Below are positions 5,934 through 5,935 of a stretch of DNA of 5,935 bases, piece by piece. The position numbers and the translations under genes were made by a program. How positions within the stretch are numbered: the stretch's first letter is position 1; every line of letters starts with the position of its first letter. Under the pieces are notes generated by a model. The model searched no databases, was not told the origin of the DNA, and worked only from the letters and a program-made list of their open reading frames with translations. The stretch covers positions 1 to 5,935 of the forward strand of contig JAAZCH010000204.1 in the NCBI GenBank assembly GCA_012513395.1, written 5' to 3'. Origin of the DNA: Tissierellia bacterium (GTDB lineage: Bacteria; Bacillota_A; Clostridia; Tissierellales; Peptoniphilaceae).

Positions 5934-5935
5934 CA

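Overview
The window is AT-rich with strong Shine-Dalgarno (SD) sequences, one TTG start and short intergenic gaps. This suggests a low-GC Firmicute, plausibly an anaerobic Clostridia/Tissierellia-type organism; that assignment is an inference from composition and protein style only. Every gene I can support is on the minus strand, so transcription runs from high to low coordinates.

From 5921 down to 842 there is one tight operon: MalF-type ABC permease (5034-5921), MalG-type ABC permease (4189-5034), PfkB-family sugar kinase (3357-4187), GntR/UTRA-family repressor (2628-3341), MsmX/UgpC-type ABC ATPase (1511-2611) and a HAD-family phosphatase (842-1471). It closes with a stem-loop terminator at 729-777. 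Neighbouring genes overlap by one base or sit within a few dozen bases of each other, and several start sites are embedded in or touch the preceding stop codon. The operon's promoter, and probably its substrate-binding protein, lie beyond the right edge of the window.

The kinase resembles fructoselysine/fructosamine 6-kinase (FrlD). The order permease N - permease M - kinase D - GntR regulator - MsmX matches what I recall of the Bacillus subtilis frl-msmX (yur) region. The simplest reading is an Amadori-product (fructosamine) uptake locus: glycated amino acids are imported by the ABC transporter and phosphorylated at C6 by the kinase. They would then be split by a FrlB-type deglycase that is not in the window. 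The HAD phosphatase at the end of the operon is an addition to that known layout as I recall it.

After a 253-bp gap, positions 588-1 carry the first half of an iron-containing alcohol dehydrogenase, cut by the window edge. The gap holds the operon terminator, a plausible promoter and a small inverted repeat in the dehydrogenase leader. There is also a weak hint of a plus-strand transcript ending at the same terminator. I see no rRNA, tRNA, CRISPR array or mobile element, and no system that looks wholly new. The most informative point is the fructosamine operon and its extra phosphatase.
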